Source of the DNA: CAXTTV01 sp964247295
Lineage (GTDB): Bacteria > Chloroflexota > Ktedonobacteria > Ktedonobacterales > Ktedonobacteraceae
Length of the DNA stretch: 23,995 nucleotides
NCBI GenBank assembly: GCA_964247295.1
Contig: CAXTTV010000060.1
Span: 1-23,995, forward strand
Reading direction: 5' to 3'
Every line of letters begins with the position of its first letter. Within the stretch, counting starts at the first letter, position 1. Position numbers and translations under genes: made by a program. The notes beneath the pieces are model-generated. The model saw nothing but the letters and a program-made list of their open reading frames with translations, had not been told where the DNA came from and ran no database searches. Below are positions 22,489 through 23,995 of this stretch, piece by piece.

Positions 22489-22816
22489 ATAGTAACTAAT
22501 TATGACGGATATTCTTATTGAGGTCAAGTTAAGATTTGGTTGATTTTGAGCGGACATTGTTTTTTACTCTTAACCAATATGTAGATGTACGAAGCCAGAT
22601 TATTGAGGGATGTTTCACCTATTCCCGCTGCCACATGTACGCACGCGACTCTGATGGGAAATTGTGAATGTGGGACCGAAAAGGGTCCGTGTACGTGCCA
22701 CTTCTGGTGCGTAGCGTCATCCATTCGGGATGCTGCATAGATAGGGAAGCCAGACTATCTACCAGCCAATGCGTAGAAGATTTTGAAGCTGTATGTGATC
22801 GTAAGCTAAAAGATAA

Positions 22817-22841
22817 GCGCTCCTCCGCCAAAGGGGAGCGC
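22817..22841 (-). terminator. Terminator of the response-regulator gene
   Basis: GCGCTCC (22817-22823) and GGAGCGC (22835-22841) pair, with two further pairs inside. On the minus strand the hairpin is followed by TTATCTTTT. It lies 33 bases after the stop codon. Confidence 0.6.
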
Positions 22842-22873
22842 CAGATAGGGATAACAGCTTTATGCTTCTGGTC

Positions 22874-23575
22874 TTACGGCTCAATAGCAATGGGGGCTGT
22901 AAAGGTATAGCCAACGCCAGGAACCGTCATCACATACTGAGGGCTATTGGGATTTGGCTCTACCTTTTGCCGAATATGTCGAATATGCGTTTTTACCAGA
23001 CCTGAATCGCCAACCTCATCATAACCCCAGACACGCTCAATGATCATATCAGTAGTGAGCACCTGTCCGGTATTTGTAATGAGCAGATGGAGCAGGCGGC
23101 TCTCTGTAGGAGTGAGGCGCACCTTAATACCATCGCGGACAACTTCATGGCGCATTGCATCAAGTGTTATCGGGCCAACAGTAATTGTTGAGCCCCCGGA
23201 ACCCCCTCCCCGCGTATTTGAGGAGCGGCGCAGGAGTGCCTTAATGCGGGCCAACAGTTGACGGGGACTGAAGGGTTTCCGAAGATAGTCGTCGGCCCCC
23301 ATCTCCAGACCGCGAACCTCGTCATCTTCACGATCGTGCGCAGTCAGAATAAGGACCATTGAGTTGGTTTCGTTCCGCATCTGACGACAGACCTCGAAGC
23401 CATCGAGTTTGGGCATCTGCACATCTAGAATGACCAGATCAGGCAACGTCTCTCTCCAACGTTTGATCGCCTGCTCGCCATCGAAAGCGCGGACCACATC
23501 GTAGCCATGGCCTTTGAGCCAGTAGCTCAGCATGTCTACCAGGTCGCGTTCATCATCCGCTACCAGGATTTTCAC
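22874..23575 (-). CDS. OmpR/PhoB-family response regulator (orphan), GTG start
   Basis: This 233-residue two-component regulator has a receiver domain at 1-118 with the acidic pocket ADDE (6-9), phosphoacceptor D51 (LVILDVQMP), T78 and K100 (LRKPF). A glycine-rich linker (RGGGSGGS) follows, then an OmpR-type winged helix (about 135-229) with LTPTESRLLHLLITN and VKTHIRHIRQKVE. The start is GTG at 23575, chosen because AGGAGGG lies eight bases upstream and because MKILVADDE is the normal receiver beginning. No histidine kinase is adjacent: the upstream gene is a divergent cytidine deaminase, and no kinase gene follows downstream. It is therefore an orphan regulator whose partner kinase must be elsewhere. 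Confidence 0.94.
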   Translation of the reverse strand: MKILVADDERDLVDMLSYWLKGHGYDVVRAFDGEQAIKRWRETLPDLVILDVQMPKLDGFEVCRQMRNETNSMVLILTAHDREDDEVRGLEMGADDYLRKPFSPRQLLARIKALLRRSSNTRGGGSGGSTITVGPITLDAMRHEVVRDGIKVRLTPTESRLLHLLITNTGQVLTTDMIIERVWGYDEVGDSGLVKTHIRHIRQKVEPNPNSPQYVMTVPGVGYTFTAPIAIEP

Positions 23576-23670
23576 GCGTTTCCCTCCTACTGCATGCCCT
23601 ACAATCTCTTTTGTAAAGCGAGATGAAAATAATAGCGTCCACTATTGTGGTTATCCCGCCGTGCCTCTAT

Positions 23671-23700
23671 ATTGTAACAGGGATGAGAATCCGCAAGCAA
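23671..23700 (-). promoter_or_regulatory. Promoter candidate of the response-regulator gene
   Basis: On the minus strand TTGCTT (23695-23700) and TACAAT (23671-23676) are 18 bases apart, about 96 bases upstream of the GTG. The -10 is good and the -35 matches in three positions. Confidence 0.35.
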
Positions 23701-23826
23701 CAACTTGATACACAGTGGATTATGGGTAGCCGGGCGGGATTGTCTTTCCCACAGTATACGCTTTGTTGGTTTAAATGTACAGATTATGACGTTATAAAGA
23801 TGATGAAGCAATGAAAGGATATGTTT

Positions 23827-23995
23827 ATGTTTACGCGTCAAGCTCTTCTAAATGAGGCGCGTCAGGTTGCTCTCCGCGCGCATGTACCATATTCTCATTT
23901 CCGTGTGGGCGCGGTGGTCGTTGCGGATGAAAAGCTATTTGCTGGCGTCAATATAGAGATTTCTAGCTATGGTCTTACGCTTTGCTCGGAACGCT
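23827..23995 (+). CDS. cdd: Cytidine deaminase, N-terminal part (cut by window edge)
   Basis: The first 56 residues of a tetrameric-type cytidine deaminase are visible; the enzyme hydrolyses cytidine or deoxycytidine to uridine or deoxyuridine for pyrimidine salvage. VPYSHFRVGAVVVADEKLFAGVN is the substrate-binding start, and ISSYGLTLCSER carries the first zinc cysteine and the catalytic glutamate (CxE). The later PCxxC zinc motif lies beyond the edge. Two in-frame ATGs occur, at 23821 and 23827. The second is chosen since GAAAGGA lies eight bases upstream of it but only two bases from the first. It diverges from the response-regulator gene. Confidence 0.92.
   Translation, partial: MFTRQALLNEARQVALRAHVPYSHFRVGAVVVADEKLFAGVNIEISSYGLTLCSER

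Larger units (their letters stand above)
22383..22873. other. Gene-free stretch between two minus-strand regulators
   Basis: No gene is supported in these 491 bases. The left part is AT-rich leader and promoter DNA of the excisionase-type gene with the dyad at 22469-22488. The middle holds a minor hairpin GGACC-GAAAAG-GGTCC (22673-22688). The right end holds the response-regulator terminator. Confidence 0.6.

Noticed and set aside
22668..22910. Plus-strand frame of 80 codons overlapping the end of the response regulator
   Set aside because: It has no ribosome site, resembles no family I know, and runs through the response-regulator terminator and antisense into its gene.
1..23995. tRNA or rRNA genes
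   Set aside because: No T-loop-like motif with a matching acceptor stem and no rRNA signature stretches were noticed on either strand. This was a reading by eye, not a covariance-model search.

Overview
The window is one bacterial chromosome segment with 22 protein genes on both strands, the last one cut by the right edge. No rRNA, tRNA, CRISPR array or insertion sequence was seen. Gene content and style (a Bacillus-like fadD-fadE-fadA-fadN set, an MmyB-type regulator, a proline-rich FHA protein, an R2lox-type oxidase, HTH proteins with GAF-like domains, strong AGGAG ribosome sites) suggest Chloroflexota, perhaps Ktedonobacteria. That placement rests on recalled family distribution, not on a marker gene, so confidence is moderate.

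Left part (1-3495). Two tandem minus-strand genes share one N-terminal domain of unknown function. The longer copy adds a proline-rich repeat linker and a C-terminal FHA (phosphothreonine-reading) domain. A PadR-type repressor gene diverges from them. It converges on an XRE/MmyB-type regulator gene.

Centre-left (3496-11160). The MmyB-type gene diverges from a four-gene fatty-acid beta-oxidation operon: acyl-CoA ligase, acyl-CoA dehydrogenase, thiolase, and a fused hydroxyacyl-CoA dehydrogenase/enoyl-CoA hydratase. Together these activate a fatty acid and run the whole beta-oxidation cycle. The divergent promoter region holds a palindrome placed to control both sides. The fadE-fadA gap is unusually long for this operon and can fold into several hairpins. 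A two-way terminator closes the operon.

Centre (11161-16220). A VOC/PhnB-like protein and an MFS exporter diverge from one another. A lower-GC cassette follows: a TetR regulator with two identical palindromic operators bracketing its own promoter, then two multi-pass membrane proteins. An R2-like ligand-binding oxidase (R2lox) stands alone between its own start signals and a two-way terminator.

Right part (16221-23995). In order: an orphan sugar-type (CUT1) ABC ATPase with an altered signature motif (LSGGL); a 76-residue protein of unknown function; a class I methyltransferase; a regulator with HTH and GAF-like domains behind a roughly 630-base AT-rich gene-free stretch; a single-pass membrane protein with a proline-rich cytoplasmic part; a tiny excisionase-type DNA-binding protein; an orphan OmpR-type response regulator with a GTG start; and the beginning of a cytidine deaminase. 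Promoter and hairpin calls were made by eye.
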